This document shows positions 42,846-51,073 of a DNA stretch of 56,087 bases, in pieces. Source of the DNA: Oscillospiraceae bacterium (GTDB taxonomy: Bacteria; Bacillota; Clostridia; Oscillospirales; Oscillospiraceae); NCBI GenBank assembly GCA_031262065.1, contig JAISIK010000035.1:1-56087 (forward strand), in the 5' to 3' direction. Both the position numbers and the translations under genes were made by a program. The notes under the pieces are model-generated. The model was not told the origin of the DNA, made no database searches, and was given only the letters and a program-made list of their open reading frames with translations. Positions within the stretch are counted from its first letter, which is position 1, and every line of letters starts with the position of its first letter.

Positions 42846-44000
42846 ATGTCCTTCCTGTTGAATCTGCTGCCGCAGCTGTTGCGCAATAACTATCGGCGTC
42901 TTACGCCGCTGTTGGTTTTTGCGCTGCTTGCGCTTTTTTCGCTACTATACTATTTTCGGGTGATGCGCCCGAAAAAGGGAACGGTCGAATGGATTTCCCG
43001 CTTTGATGCGCCTTCTATGCGCATGCCGCGCGCCTTCCCCCTGCGCTGGTCGGACGCAGCGCTGTCGCTGATTACCGTGTTTGCGGCGGTTGTCCTGCGC
43101 TTGATTTACACCTTCTTTTACATGGGCTGGCACCATTTCCCCAATCCCCTGCGGATTTTGCTTGCGGCTGCAAGGATGCTGGCTTTCGACGCGCTGTGCG
43201 CTGCGCTGCTTGCTGTTGCCGCGCTGCTTCTTCTCAAGACGCTCTTCGGCAAGCAGTCGATTGCCCTTTTAGGCGCAGTAATCGCCGCGCTGACGGTTTC
43301 CCGCACCCTGCTGCCCGCAGCCGCCATGCTTCTGATTTCCCTGCTATTCTTGTTCCTATGGATGACCGCCGACCACGACGCCACCGTCTTTGCCTGCGAG
43401 CTGTTTTTGACCATATCGGCGCTTGCGTACATGATGGCATTCCTGCTGCTGCGTATTACGTTGGTTTTTGCGCCGTTTTATGTGGCTGCGTATATCGCGG
43501 TGCTCCGTTCGCGCTGGAAATACGGCGACGAGCGCATGCGCAGGGCGAACCTCACGCGCTCCCTGCTTCTGACGCTGCTCATCGGCGGCGCGGCTGCCGC
43601 GTTATTCTTCGTGCTCTACCGTCTTTTCTACGGCATGCCGTCTTGGGACAAGGTGCTCTCCGCCCTGCATAACGGCGCGTTTTTGCGTCGCCTGCGGCGC
43701 AGCTTGCAGGTGCGCGATTTCTTCGTTTTTGCTATGGGCGCGGCTGCGATTCTGCCGCTGCTGCACGGGCTCTATAAGCGCCGCGATGTGCGCTGCTTGC
43801 TGATTTTGCTGCTTGCGATTCCCTTTGCAGCCATGTGGCTGGTTTCGGGCGTGTACATGATGCCCCTTGTCTTTGTGCTTGCTATGTGCTATGTTTGGCG
43901 CAGCTACATCGCGCGGCGCAAGGGCGCAGCCGCGATGTGGATGGCTGCTTTTACCGTTGTTTTCTATTTTGCAGACCTTGCGGTCTGGCTCATCATTTAG
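42846..44000 (+). CDS. Polytopic membrane protein of unknown function
   Basis: This 384-residue protein has about nine to ten transmembrane helices, starting MSFLLNLLPQLL. I see no catalytic motif. The pattern of short basic loops between helices and an AWHHFPNP-like extracytoplasmic loop (MGWHHFPNPLRILL) is loosely reminiscent of GT-C glycosyltransferase-type membrane proteins, but the evidence is too thin to claim. It starts at an ATG after GGGGGCG. A 102-base gap separates it from the preceding gene; rpiB starts 11 bases after its stop. Confidence 0.75.
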   Translation: MSFLLNLLPQLLRNNYRRLTPLLVFALLALFSLLYYFRVMRPKKGTVEWISRFDAPSMRMPRAFPLRWSDAALSLITVFAAVVLRLIYTFFYMGWHHFPNPLRILLAAARMLAFDALCAALLAVAALLLLKTLFGKQSIALLGAVIAALTVSRTLLPAAAMLLISLLFLFLWMTADHDATVFACELFLTISALAYMMAFLLLRITLVFAPFYVAAYIAVLRSRWKYGDERMRRANLTRSLLLTLLIGGAAAALFFVLYRLFYGMPSWDKVLSALHNGAFLRRLRRSLQVRDFFVFAMGAAAILPLLHGLYKRRDVRCLLILLLAIPFAAMWLVSGVYMMPLVFVLAMCYVWRSYIARRKGAAAMWMAAFTVVFYFADLAVWLII

Positions 44001-44011
44001 GAGAAGGAACT

Positions 44012-44473
44012 ATGAAAATTGCACTTGCTTGTGACCACGGCGGTCTTGCCCTTAAAAACGCCATTAAAGCGCATTTGGAAGCTGCGGGCTGTGTGTGCCG
44101 CGACTTCGGCACGAACAGCGCGGACAGCTGCGACTACCCGGACTATGCCCTGCCCGCCGCGCAAGCGGTTGCAGCGGGCGACTGTGAGCGCGGCATCCTC
44201 GTGTGCACCACGGGCATCGGCGTGTCCATCGTTGCCAACAAAGTGCGCGGCATTCGCTGCGCGCTCCTGTCCGACCCGATTTCAGCCCGCTTGACCCGGC
44301 AGCACAACGATACCAATATGATGGCGCTCGGCGCGGGTTTCGTCGGTCCGATGCTGGCGTTGGAAATCGTTGATACGTGGTTGGGCACACAGTATGAGGG
44401 CGGTCGTCATCAACGACGCGTCGATAAAATGATGGATGTCGAAAAGGGAACACCGCCTGTCGAAAACAAATAG
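44012..44473 (+). CDS. rpiB: Ribose-5-phosphate isomerase B
   Basis: This 153-residue enzyme interconverts ribose-5-phosphate and ribulose-5-phosphate in the pentose phosphate pathway. Family motifs are IALACDHGGLALK (substrate site), catalytic Cys65 in LVCTTGIGVSIVANKVRGIRA-like sequence, and HNDTNMMALGAGFVG. The ATG is preceded by AGGAGAAGG. It follows the membrane protein gene closely. A LacAB-type isomerase is the alternative, but the CTTGIG motif suits RpiB. Confidence 0.95.
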   Translation: MKIALACDHGGLALKNAIKAHLEAAGCVCRDFGTNSADSCDYPDYALPAAQAVAAGDCERGILVCTTGIGVSIVANKVRGIRCALLSDPISARLTRQHNDTNMMALGAGFVGPMLALEIVDTWLGTQYEGGRHQRRVDKMMDVEKGTPPVENK

Positions 44474-44502
44474 TTGCAAAACGGTTACAAATATGCTATA
44501 CT
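44474..44502 (+). promoter_or_regulatory. Promoter of the SLH-protein gene
   Basis: TTGCAA (44474-44479), 17 bases and TATACT (44497-44502), starting right after the rpiB stop codon. Confidence 0.8.
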
Positions 44503-44535
44503 TCCTCCCGTCGGTAACACGCCGACGGGAGGAAG
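44501..44535 (+). promoter_or_regulatory. Hairpin covering the ribosome-binding site of the SLH-protein gene
   Basis: A perfect 14-bp stem (CTTCCTCCCGTCGG, 44501-44514, with its complement at 44522-44535) contains the GGGAGG ribosome-binding sequence in its right arm. Read-through RNA from rpiB would form the full stem, acting as a terminator or translation block. RNA started at the local promoter (about 44509) keeps only a 6-bp version. Confidence 0.6.
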
Positions 44536-44542
44536 TTGTTGT

Positions 44543-45823
44543 ATGAAACGAAGACTTTTGCCCCTGCTTCTGACGCTGCTCCTGCTTAGTACGAGCCTCT
44601 TGCAGGTACAGGCAGCCACGCAGGCGGATTTGCAAACAAAGCTCGATGCGCTGGTAGAGCAATATGTCGGCACTTGCTGGTATGGCTCCTACGACGGCGC
44701 AATCCAATGCAAGGGCTTTGCGGACCTAGTTTATAACGCGCTCTTCGGCACGGGCGGCATCGGTTCGTATGTGGACGGCGAGTATTACTACATAAAAACC
44801 CCGCGAAACTCTGTCCTGCTCGGCGAGGCAACAGGTTACAGCGCGAGCGACGGTGCGCGGATGTATGCGATTTTTTCGCAGGCAAAGCCCGGCGACTACG
44901 TGCAAATGGCGCGCAGAAACCGCAGCTACGGGCACAGCGTAATTATTTACAGCGTCGAAACGGATCGCGAAAGCGGCGGCGTTTGGGTGTTCGACTGCAA
45001 TATGAGCTATACGACCTGCCTTGTGCAGAAATATTTCATGAGTTGGGAAAAGCTGGCGGATATAAGCACAGGCATCACGCTCTATCGCCATGATACATAT
45101 CCCACTTGCGACCACGACTGGCAATCACTCTCGCGCACCGAGCCGACCGAAACTGTGGACGGCAAGGAGCTGCTGCGATGCGCAATTTGCGGTATCGATT
45201 CAGAGAGCGTCATCCCCTGTGCGCTTTCTGAAACGATGGCGGGCTTTGCCGATGTGGATGCGAACGCGTGGTACTATCCCTACCTGCGGCAGGCGGTGCA
45301 GGAGGGGCTGCTCAACGGTATTTCCGACACAGCGTTTGCGCCCAATGCCCCCGTCACGCGCGGCATGGCGGTCACGATTTTGTGGCGCATGTACGCAAAA
45401 CCCGCAGGCGGCGCGCAGAACTTTGCAGACGTTGCAGGCAATTGCTGGTATTCGCAGTCCGTCGCATGGGCGGCTGCAAACGGCATCGTAAACGGCGTAA
45501 CTTCGACGCGCTTTGCCCCCGACGACAATGTACAGCGGCAGCAGCTGGCAGTCATGCTCTACCGCTGCGCGAAGTACAGCGGCTTGCCGGCGCAAGAACG
45601 GGCGGATTTATCCGCCTACGCAGACGCGCGGAGCGTTTCCCCCTACGCCGAGGATGCCATGCGCTGGGCGGTCGCGGTGGGGCTTATGAACGGCAGAAGC
45701 GGCAACGTTTTAGCACCCTCGGATACCGCAACCCGCGCAGAGGCGGCGAAGCTCATTCTCCGCTTTGCAAGTCTTTCCGCAGCGCAGGCAACCGCAAAAC
45801 ACAGCGAAATGCTTCCGAAATAG
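44543..45823 (+). CDS. SLH-domain surface protein with NlpC/CHAP-like cysteine peptidase domain
   Basis: This 426-residue secreted protein has a signal peptide (about 1-24), an N-terminal domain (about 28-190) and three S-layer homology repeats (about 235-410; FADVDANAWYYPYLRQAV, FADVAGNCWYSQSVAWAA and YADARSVSPYAEDAMRWA). The N-terminal domain has a cysteine in DGAIQCKGFADLVYNALFG and a histidine in RSYGHSVIIYSVE, the layout of NlpC/P60 or CHAP amidases. The SLH repeats would anchor it to a cell-wall polymer. It is probably a cell-wall hydrolase; the peptidase call is moderate. Confidence 0.87.
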   Translation: MKRRLLPLLLTLLLLSTSLLQVQAATQADLQTKLDALVEQYVGTCWYGSYDGAIQCKGFADLVYNALFGTGGIGSYVDGEYYYIKTPRNSVLLGEATGYSASDGARMYAIFSQAKPGDYVQMARRNRSYGHSVIIYSVETDRESGGVWVFDCNMSYTTCLVQKYFMSWEKLADISTGITLYRHDTYPTCDHDWQSLSRTEPTETVDGKELLRCAICGIDSESVIPCALSETMAGFADVDANAWYYPYLRQAVQEGLLNGISDTAFAPNAPVTRGMAVTILWRMYAKPAGGAQNFADVAGNCWYSQSVAWAAANGIVNGVTSTRFAPDDNVQRQQLAVMLYRCAKYSGLPAQERADLSAYADARSVSPYAEDAMRWAVAVGLMNGRSGNVLAPSDTATRAEAAKLILRFASLSAAQATAKHSEMLPK

Positions 45824-45848
45824 TGCAAAACCCCGGCGCGGTCATTTG

Positions 45849-45908
45849 AAATGCACCCCCTAAGTTAGGCAGTATGGTATACTGAAACTAACGCAGGGGG
45901 TGTATTTT
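45849..45908. repeat. Imperfect palindrome, possible relic of an insertion-sequence end
   Basis: AATGCACCCCCTAAGTTAG and, 18 bases later, CTAACGCAGGGGGTGTATT pair over about 16 positions. The wording (TGCACCCC..AAGTTAG) recalls ends of IS3-family elements, but no transposase is near. It could equally be a terminator for the SLH gene. Confidence 0.45.
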
Positions 45909-46048
45909 AACATCGAGTTGCGGGTGTTTTCCTATTATTTTGCCCTATTTCTATAACTTTCGCTTGCATTTTTTGTAATGGATTCTACAGAAATAACATA
46001 ATTATAATGAAAAAAGATAAATAATATCCTCGTTATAGGCATTGCCTG

Positions 46049-46077
46049 TTGACTGCGGTATCTTTACAGTGTATACT
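46049..46077 (+). promoter_or_regulatory. Promoter of the ParA-HEPN cassette
   Basis: TTGACT (46049-46054), 17 bases and TATACT (46072-46077). An inverted repeat TACAGT-GTAT-ACTGTA (46065-46080) covers the -10 and may be an operator. Confidence 0.8.
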
Positions 46078-46121
46078 GTATGAAATTGTAGAAAACAGCA
46101 GCCTGGAAGGGGTTTTGCGAG

Positions 46122-46200
46122 GATTTGGCGGCTATTTGCCGTCAAAAACAGACTTAGCTTCTACGCTCATATTACAAAACTTCTCATCCCCCGCCAAATC
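46122..46200 (+). promoter_or_regulatory. Leader stem-loop ahead of the ParA-like gene
   Basis: GATTTGGCGG (46122-46131) and CCGCCAAATC (46191-46200) are perfect complements enclosing 59 bases within a leader of about 225 bases. They could shape translation or transcript stability. Confidence 0.45.
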
Positions 46201-46309
46201 GCTTTTCGCCATGTTCACGCGCTTTGGTATCTGTTGTATCAACGTAATGCGCCTTATGAAAAACATGTTTTTTTCATGTATTATGATTATAAATTAAAGG
46301 AGGATAACA

Positions 46310-47314
46310 ATGAACGCAAAAACAATCGTGCTTTTCAATCATAAAGGTGGTGTGAGCAAAACTCTAACCACATATAACCTTGCATGGATGTTGTCAGCAA
46401 ACAAAGGCAAAAAAGTCTTGATGGTGGATTGCGACCCACAGTGCAATCTTACTGGATTAATGCTTGGGGAGGATTTTGACGATTACTATACTAATCCTAC
46501 CACTAAGAATGCAAATATTAAAGACGCTACAAAAGCAGCCTTTGACGGAAAGCCTCAGCCAATTGTTGCTATTGATTGTTGGAGTTTAACGTCTAATCCT
46601 AATCTATTCTTAATACCAGGACACATGGATTTATCCGAATACGATCCACCGTTGAGCCTATCAATGAACAGCAATAATTCGTTCAGCACTCTTCAAAATC
46701 TTCCTGGTGCTTTCTCTAAGCTGATTGGGCTATGCTGTCTGAAGTATTCAATTGACTATGTTTTTATTGATGTAAATCCAGGATTAAGCGCAATTAATGA
46801 GATAGTCTTTGTAATTTCGGATGCATTTATAGTACCGACAAATCCAGATCCATTTTCTTTAATGGCATTACGTACATTAGTTAAAATTCTACCTCGTTGG
46901 AAAAAATGGGCTGAACAATCACGTGAATTATTCACAGAAGCATCATATCCGCTGCCCAATACCCAAATGAAATTCTTAGGAGAAATTTGTCAACGCTTTA
47001 ACCGGCGCAACGGAAAGCCAACTGCTTCGTTTGAGAAAACGATTCAAGATATAACAAGCTACATAAGTGGAGATTTTGTAAAAGAATTAGCGAGATACGA
47101 TATGGTGTTTCCTCTGCAGAATTATCACCTGGCAGATATCCCCGATTTCGGCGCTTTATTGCAAAATGCTAATAAAAAAATGGTTCCTGTCTACGCTCTC
47201 AAGGATAAAGATATACCCGGTGGAGCTACATTAAAAAATACGACTGAAAAAAGAGATGAGATTTTCAAAATATTTTCGGATGTTGCAGATATAATTTTGG
47301 AGAATGTTAAATGA
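46310..47314 (+). CDS. ParA/MinD-like AAA ATPase (accessory, paired with HEPN)
   Basis: This 334-residue ATPase has the deviant Walker A FNHKGGVSKTLTTYNLA (signature Lys12 and Lys18), the A' motif VLMVDCDPQCNL (37-48) and Walker B YVFIDVNPGLSA, as in ParA/Soj proteins. It is not next to a ParB gene or partition site, and the C-terminal third (QRFNRRNGKPTASFEKTIQD onward) differs from chromosomal Soj. The AT-rich composition and the four-base overlap with the HEPN gene suggest a mobile two-gene unit in which the ATPase senses or restrains the nuclease. AGGAGG precedes the ATG by eight bases. Confidence 0.9.
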   Translation: MNAKTIVLFNHKGGVSKTLTTYNLAWMLSANKGKKVLMVDCDPQCNLTGLMLGEDFDDYYTNPTTKNANIKDATKAAFDGKPQPIVAIDCWSLTSNPNLFLIPGHMDLSEYDPPLSLSMNSNNSFSTLQNLPGAFSKLIGLCCLKYSIDYVFIDVNPGLSAINEIVFVISDAFIVPTNPDPFSLMALRTLVKILPRWKKWAEQSRELFTEASYPLPNTQMKFLGEICQRFNRRNGKPTASFEKTIQDITSYISGDFVKELARYDMVFPLQNYHLADIPDFGALLQNANKKMVPVYALKDKDIPGGATLKNTTEKRDEIFKIFSDVADIILENVK

Positions 47315-47943
47315 GGATCGCGCTGGATTTGTTCAATGCGTCAATCAACTCTCTTCAAGCGATTGAGCTTATACGTTCATTTGTTGAGGATCAGACCAGA
47401 GGTAAGGCTGAACTGCTTGATTGCTCAGATTTATTGAGATGGCAGTTAGTGCAAGTAGTATCGGCTCTGGATAAATTCATACATGATATTGTACGGATTG
47501 GAATGATTGAAAGTTATAAAGGAACAAGAGCAATGACTAAGAAATATAAAGACTTTAAAGTTGGTCTAGACTTTTTAAACGCTGTAGAAACCGCATCAAC
47601 TCAAGTTGAGAAGATACGATTATTTGAGCAGAAAATAGCTTATCAATTTAGTTATCAATCCTTCCAAACCCCAGAAACCATTGGTGACGCGTTATCATAT
47701 ATTTGGGACGAGTCCCATAAGTGGAACACAATATCACAAGGTATAACCCCCACAATAAGTGAGGCTGATGTAAAAACGCAACTCAAGAACATATCAGTAC
47801 GAAGAAATCAGATAGTACATTTGGTAGATTGCCCTTCATTTTTGCCGCCTTTCGCAAAGCAAAGCATAATTTGTGAAGATGTTGGGCAATCTGCCGATTT
47901 CATCAAAAAGGTCGTAGCGTCAATTTATCAATGTGTTTGTTAG
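47311..47943 (+). CDS. HEPN-domain protein, putative RNase (RiboL-PSP-type)
   Basis: This 210-residue helical protein has the HEPN signature RxxxxH as Arg165-His170 in ISVRRNQIVHLVD. The N-terminal helix pair contains LLRWQLVQVVSALDKFIHDIVRIGM, the 'vsalDkfvHdlv' pattern of RiboL-PSP-type HEPN domains. HEPN proteins with this motif are metal-independent endoribonucleases that often act as toxins or abortive-infection effectors. Its ATG overlaps the ParA-like stop (ATGA), so synthesis is coupled. No other effector or antitoxin gene lies beside it. The RNase call rests on motif recognition only. Confidence 0.82.
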   Translation: MRIALDLFNASINSLQAIELIRSFVEDQTRGKAELLDCSDLLRWQLVQVVSALDKFIHDIVRIGMIESYKGTRAMTKKYKDFKVGLDFLNAVETASTQVEKIRLFEQKIAYQFSYQSFQTPETIGDALSYIWDESHKWNTISQGITPTISEADVKTQLKNISVRRNQIVHLVDCPSFLPPFAKQSIICEDVGQSADFIKKVVASIYQCVC

Positions 47944-48039
47944 AGAAATAATAAAAAAAGCGCCGAAAAGAAGTGCCGACAGGCTGTGCGGTTTCAACTC
48001 TTGTATGGCTATCCACTCCATTCGCTTTTCTCTTGAACA

Positions 48040-48078
48040 AAGAGGCTGTAGCAATTCTTCGTTTTGCTACAGCCTCTT
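48040..48078 (-). terminator. Terminator of rny
   Basis: A perfect 15-bp stem (AAGAGGCTGTAGCAA at 48040-48054 with its complement at 48064-48078) starts four bases past the rny stop. On the minus strand TTTGTTC follows. It may also end the HEPN transcript, since TTAATTTATTT follows on the plus strand. Confidence 0.85.
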
Positions 48079-48081
48079 AAT

Positions 48082-49632
48082 TTATTTCGCGTATTCGGTT
48101 GCCTTGGTTTCGCGGATGACATTGATTTTGATTTGACCGGGGTATTCCAGCTCGGTTTCAATCTTCTTTGCCAAATCGCGGGCGAGCATAATCATGTTAT
48201 CCTCCGAGACTTCCTCGGGCTTTACCATGATGCGCACTTCGCGCCCTGCCTGAATTGCGAAGGAACGCTCGACACCGGGGTAAGTGCCGGTCAGCTCCTC
48301 GAGCTTCTCCAGACGGCGGATATAGTTCTCGACATTCTCACGGCGAGCGCCCGGACGCGCGGCTGAAATGGCGTCTGCAGCCTGCACGAGGCAGGCAATG
48401 ACGGTATGCGGCTCGACGTCGTTGTGGTGCGCCTCGATGGCGTGGATAATGTCGGGAGATTCGTTGTACTTGCGGGCAAGCTCAACGCCCAGCTGCACAT
48501 GGCTGCCTTCCATCTCGTGGTCAACAGACTTTCCGAGGTCGTGCAGCAAACCTGCGCGCTTCGCCATTGTAATATCCACGCCCAGTTCGCTTGCAAGAAG
48601 CCCTGCAATATGCGAAACCTCCACGGAGTGGTTCAGAACGTTCTGCCCGTAAGACGTGCGGTACTTTTGACGACCGAGGAGCTTGACAAGCTCCGGGTGC
48701 AGGTTGTTGATGCCGGTCTCGAAGGTGGCGCGTTCGCCCTCCTGCTTGATAACGCGGTCTACTTCCTTGCGGGATTTTTCAACCAGCTCTTCGATGCGGG
48801 TGGGGTGGATGCGCCCGTCTGCAATGAGCTTTTCCAGCGCAAGACGCGCAACCTCTCTGCGAATCGGGTCGAACGAAGAGACGGTAATCGCCTCGGGCGT
48901 GTCGTCGATAATGAGGTCTACGCCGGTAATCGCCTCAAGGGTGCGGATATTTCTGCCCTCGCGACCGATGATGCGACCCTTCATATCATCGTTTGGCAGC
49001 GGCACGACGGAAACCGTCGCCTCGGCTGCGTGGTCTGCGGCGCAGCGCTGGATGGCAATCGAAATAATCTCGCGGGCAAGCGAATCCGCTTCCTCTTTCA
49101 GATTGGTTTCGATGTCCTTGATTTTCATTGCGGCGTCGTGCCTGCAGTCGTCCTCAATCAGGGCAATGAGTTGACGCCTTGCGTCGTCCTTCGTCAGCCC
49201 GGAGATTTTTTCCAGCATCTCCAGCTGGCTCTTTTTGATCATGTTGACCTCGTCCTGCGCGGCTGCAACGGCAGCCTGGCTCTTTGCCAAGGCCTCCTCC
49301 TTGCGCTCGAAAGCGTCTACTTTCTTGTCGAAGGATTCTTCTTTTTGCTGCAAGCGACGCTCCTGCTTCTGCAACTCTGCGCGACGCTCTTTGTTTTCTC
49401 GCTCGTTCTCGGTTCTGGATTTATGGATTTCTTCCTTTGCTTCTACAAGCATCTCGCGCTTTTTATTTTCGCCGCCTTTGATGGCTTCGTTGATAATGCG
49501 CGTTGCTTCCTGCTCCGCACTGCCGATTTCGCGCTCCGCAAATTTCTTGCGGTAGGACACACCGACGAGGAAGAATATAACAGCCACTGCAATCATGCCG
49601 ACTGCAATCAGGACATATACATACCATTCCAT
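48082..49632 (-). CDS. rny: Ribonuclease Y
   Basis: This 516-residue membrane-anchored endoribonuclease initiates mRNA decay in Firmicutes. An N-terminal transmembrane helix (about 3-25) is followed by a long Glu/Lys-rich coiled coil (about 30-150), a KH domain (about 200-265; [28 protein letters not shown] core) and an HD domain with [14 protein letters not shown] and [15 protein letters not shown]. The ATG at 49632 is chosen; a GTG at 49647 overlaps the GGAGG. Its leader of about 450 bases is highly structured and has its own strong promoter, suggesting post-transcriptional or autoregulatory control. Confidence 0.96.
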   Translation of the reverse strand: MEWYVYVLIAVGMIAVAVIFFLVGVSYRKKFAEREIGSAEQEATRIINEAIKGGENKKREMLVEAKEEIHKSRTENERENKERRAELQKQERRLQQKEESFDKKVDAFERKEEALAKSQAAVAAAQDEVNMIKKSQLEMLEKISGLTKDDARRQLIALIEDDCRHDAAMKIKDIETNLKEEADSLAREIISIAIQRCAADHAAEATVSVVPLPNDDMKGRIIGREGRNIRTLEAITGVDLIIDDTPEAITVSSFDPIRREVARLALEKLIADGRIHPTRIEELVEKSRKEVDRVIKQEGERATFETGINNLHPELVKLLGRQKYRTSYGQNVLNHSVEVSHIAGLLASELGVDITMAKRAGLLHDLGKSVDHEMEGSHVQLGVELARKYNESPDIIHAIEAHHNDVEPHTVIACLVQAADAISAARPGARRENVENYIRRLEKLEELTGTYPGVERSFAIQAGREVRIMVKPEEVSEDNMIMLARDLAKKIETELEYPGQIKINVIRETKATEYAK

Positions 49633-49693
49633 ATTCCTTGCATGCACCTCCTATTCATAATATTGGGTAATATGGGTGTTAACCCAAAGGTAG

Positions 49694-50080
49694 CACTTAT
49701 GCAACCCCACGCATAAGTGCGGGCATGCAAGAGTCGATCCCGCGCCGCCTGTCGCCGTCCCTTTTCGGTGCTTTTTCCCTTACGCTAAAGCACCCCTTCC
49801 ACCAACCAATCACGCGTCGCCTTCGGCTTGCGTTCTGGGGGTGTCAGTTGTCCTCCTCGCTTTGCGTCAGCAAAGCGTCGTCGTCCAAGGCAAAAATCTC
49901 TCGAAAATTGCCAGCCGACAGGTGCAAAGCAGTTTTAGCGGAGCGGATTTTCGTTCAGACAATCTGTAGCCCCGCAGGGAATGCTTTCGCATTTGCAAGG
50001 GGATACAGGCAGTATGGGCGGAAATCCGCCCGATAAAACCGACGTGGGGTCGGCTCTCGCATGCCTACCATACTATTCCG
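49694..50080 (-). ncRNA. Candidate structured RNA / long leader of rny
   Basis: Between a strong minus-strand promoter and rny, the RNA could fold with a long-range closing helix of 18 positions (50065-50048 with 49739-49722, two mismatches and one G-U) enclosing about 308 bases. Inside are several local hairpins, for example CGCTTTGC-TGAC-GCAAAGCG and GGTGCTTT/AAAGCACC. After it comes a perfect 10-bp hairpin GCACTTATGC/GCATAAGTGC (49720-49694). I found no match to RNase P RNA, tmRNA, SRP RNA, T-box or 6S signatures. The short plus-strand open frames here look spurious. Confidence 0.6.
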
Positions 50081-50086
50081 TAGTCT

Positions 50087-50115
50087 ATTCTACTGTCCAA
50101 GCCTCGGCTTGTCAA
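50087..50115 (-). promoter_or_regulatory. Promoter of the rny leader
   Basis: On the minus strand, consensus TTGACA (50115-50110), 17 bases and TAGAAT (50092-50087). Transcription should start near 50080. Confidence 0.85.
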
Positions 50116-50194
50116 GCTATTATTGTAGAAACCGCCCGCTGCGCTCTGATATTTGTAATTTCAGGGCGCAATTATGCACCGCTGCGCAGCAAAA

Positions 50195-50220
50195 GGGCGC
50201 TTTGCCGAAGCAAAGCGCCC
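50195..50220 (-). terminator. Terminator of the zinc-ribbon membrane protein gene
   Basis: A perfect 10-bp stem GGGCGCTTTG/CAAAGCGCCC has a six-base loop and is followed on the minus strand by TTTTGCTGC. Confidence 0.85.
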
Positions 50221-50232
50221 TGCTTGTATGAA

Positions 50233-50889
50233 TCAATAACGGAATAATGCCTTTTTGATATACTCATCGCTGCCCATATAGGTGCGCACGCGAACGGATT
50301 TGCAGTAATAGTAGCTCATCAAGAAGATGCCTGTAATGCTGCTGAGGACGAACAATAAAGTTTCCGGTGTTAGCGAATCTGTGATAAGCCCGGGGACTAA
50401 GTAGAGGAAGACCACCGACGCTGCGCCGATAATTCTGGTAATCTGGAATCTGCGCAGGAAGCTCGGCTTTTTGCCGAACAACGCCAGCACGAAAAGGATT
50501 TCAAATACCACGGCAATATAACTCAGAATATATGCGAAGACAGACCAGCCGAGCGCGGCCTTGTATCCGTCGGGGTAGTAGGCGGAATAGCTTCCGCTGT
50601 TTCCCAATTGTTCGATTACATTGAAGAGGTTTTGCACGTTGCTCAAAGTATAAAGTATGTTGAAAATGCTTATAAGGGCAAAGAAGACCAGCCATCCGCT
50701 CATGCCGGAGTATTTCATTTTCTGCTGTGCCAAGAGGAACTTGTAGTGCTCGTTATCTTCGGGCATGCTCTGCGATGGTGCTTGCGCAGCAACAGACGGG
50801 GCTTGCGCAGGTGCAAACGGTGTGCCGCAGTGATCGCAGAAAGCGGCGTCCTCTTCGCATTGCGTTGCGCAGTTTGTGCAGTATTTCAC
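50233..50889 (-). CDS. Zinc-ribbon DUF2569-like membrane protein
   Basis: This 218-residue protein has an N-terminal zinc ribbon with two CxxC pairs (KYCTNCATQ and FCDHCGTPF), a Pro/Ala/Gln linker and four transmembrane helices (about 66-85, 112-138, 150-168 and 176-195) starting GWLVFFALISIFNILYTL, as in DUF2569 proteins. Function is unknown. Such zinc-ribbon membrane proteins are common in Clostridia. It is monocistronic with a GGAGG ribosome-binding site and a good terminator. Confidence 0.85.
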   Translation of the reverse strand: MKYCTNCATQCEEDAAFCDHCGTPFAPAQAPSVAAQAPSQSMPEDNEHYKFLLAQQKMKYSGMSGWLVFFALISIFNILYTLSNVQNLFNVIEQLGNSGSYSAYYPDGYKAALGWSVFAYILSYIAVVFEILFVLALFGKKPSFLRRFQITRIIGAASVVFLYLVPGLITDSLTPETLLFVLSSITGIFLMSYYYCKSVRVRTYMGSDEYIKKALFRY

Positions 50890-51073
50890 AATAGTATCCT
50901 CCCTCTTTTTTATATGTGGAAATCGCCTAATTCGATATTAGCAAAACCGCGTGGGATTGTCAATAGCGCCCGCGCCCCTTGGAGGAAAACAGCCTCGGAA
51001 ATCCCGATTTCGTCATGCTTTATTCACAACATTCGTGTATACTATGAGTATAAACTGGTCGGGAGGTTGGACG

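Noticed and set aside
46049..46297. An 82-codon open frame ahead of the ParA-like gene
   Set aside because: Its start lies inside the promoter hexamers, and it has no ribosome-binding site.
48406..49716. A 436-codon open frame on the plus strand antisense to rny
   Set aside because: It is a by-product of GC-rich codon use in rny; it has no ribosome-binding site and no recognisable domain, while the opposite strand encodes a full RNase Y.
49685..50080. RNase P RNA, tmRNA, SRP RNA, T-box or 6S RNA in the rny leader
   Set aside because: The diagnostic strings (such as GAGGAAAGTCC for RNase P, a tRNA-like TTCGA 3' domain for tmRNA, GGGTGG-CCGCG for T-box) are absent on both strands.
49725..50247. 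Two short plus-strand open frames upstream of rny (103 and 88 codons)
   Set aside because: They run antisense through the structured leader, have no ribosome-binding sites and resemble spurious ORFs in repeats.
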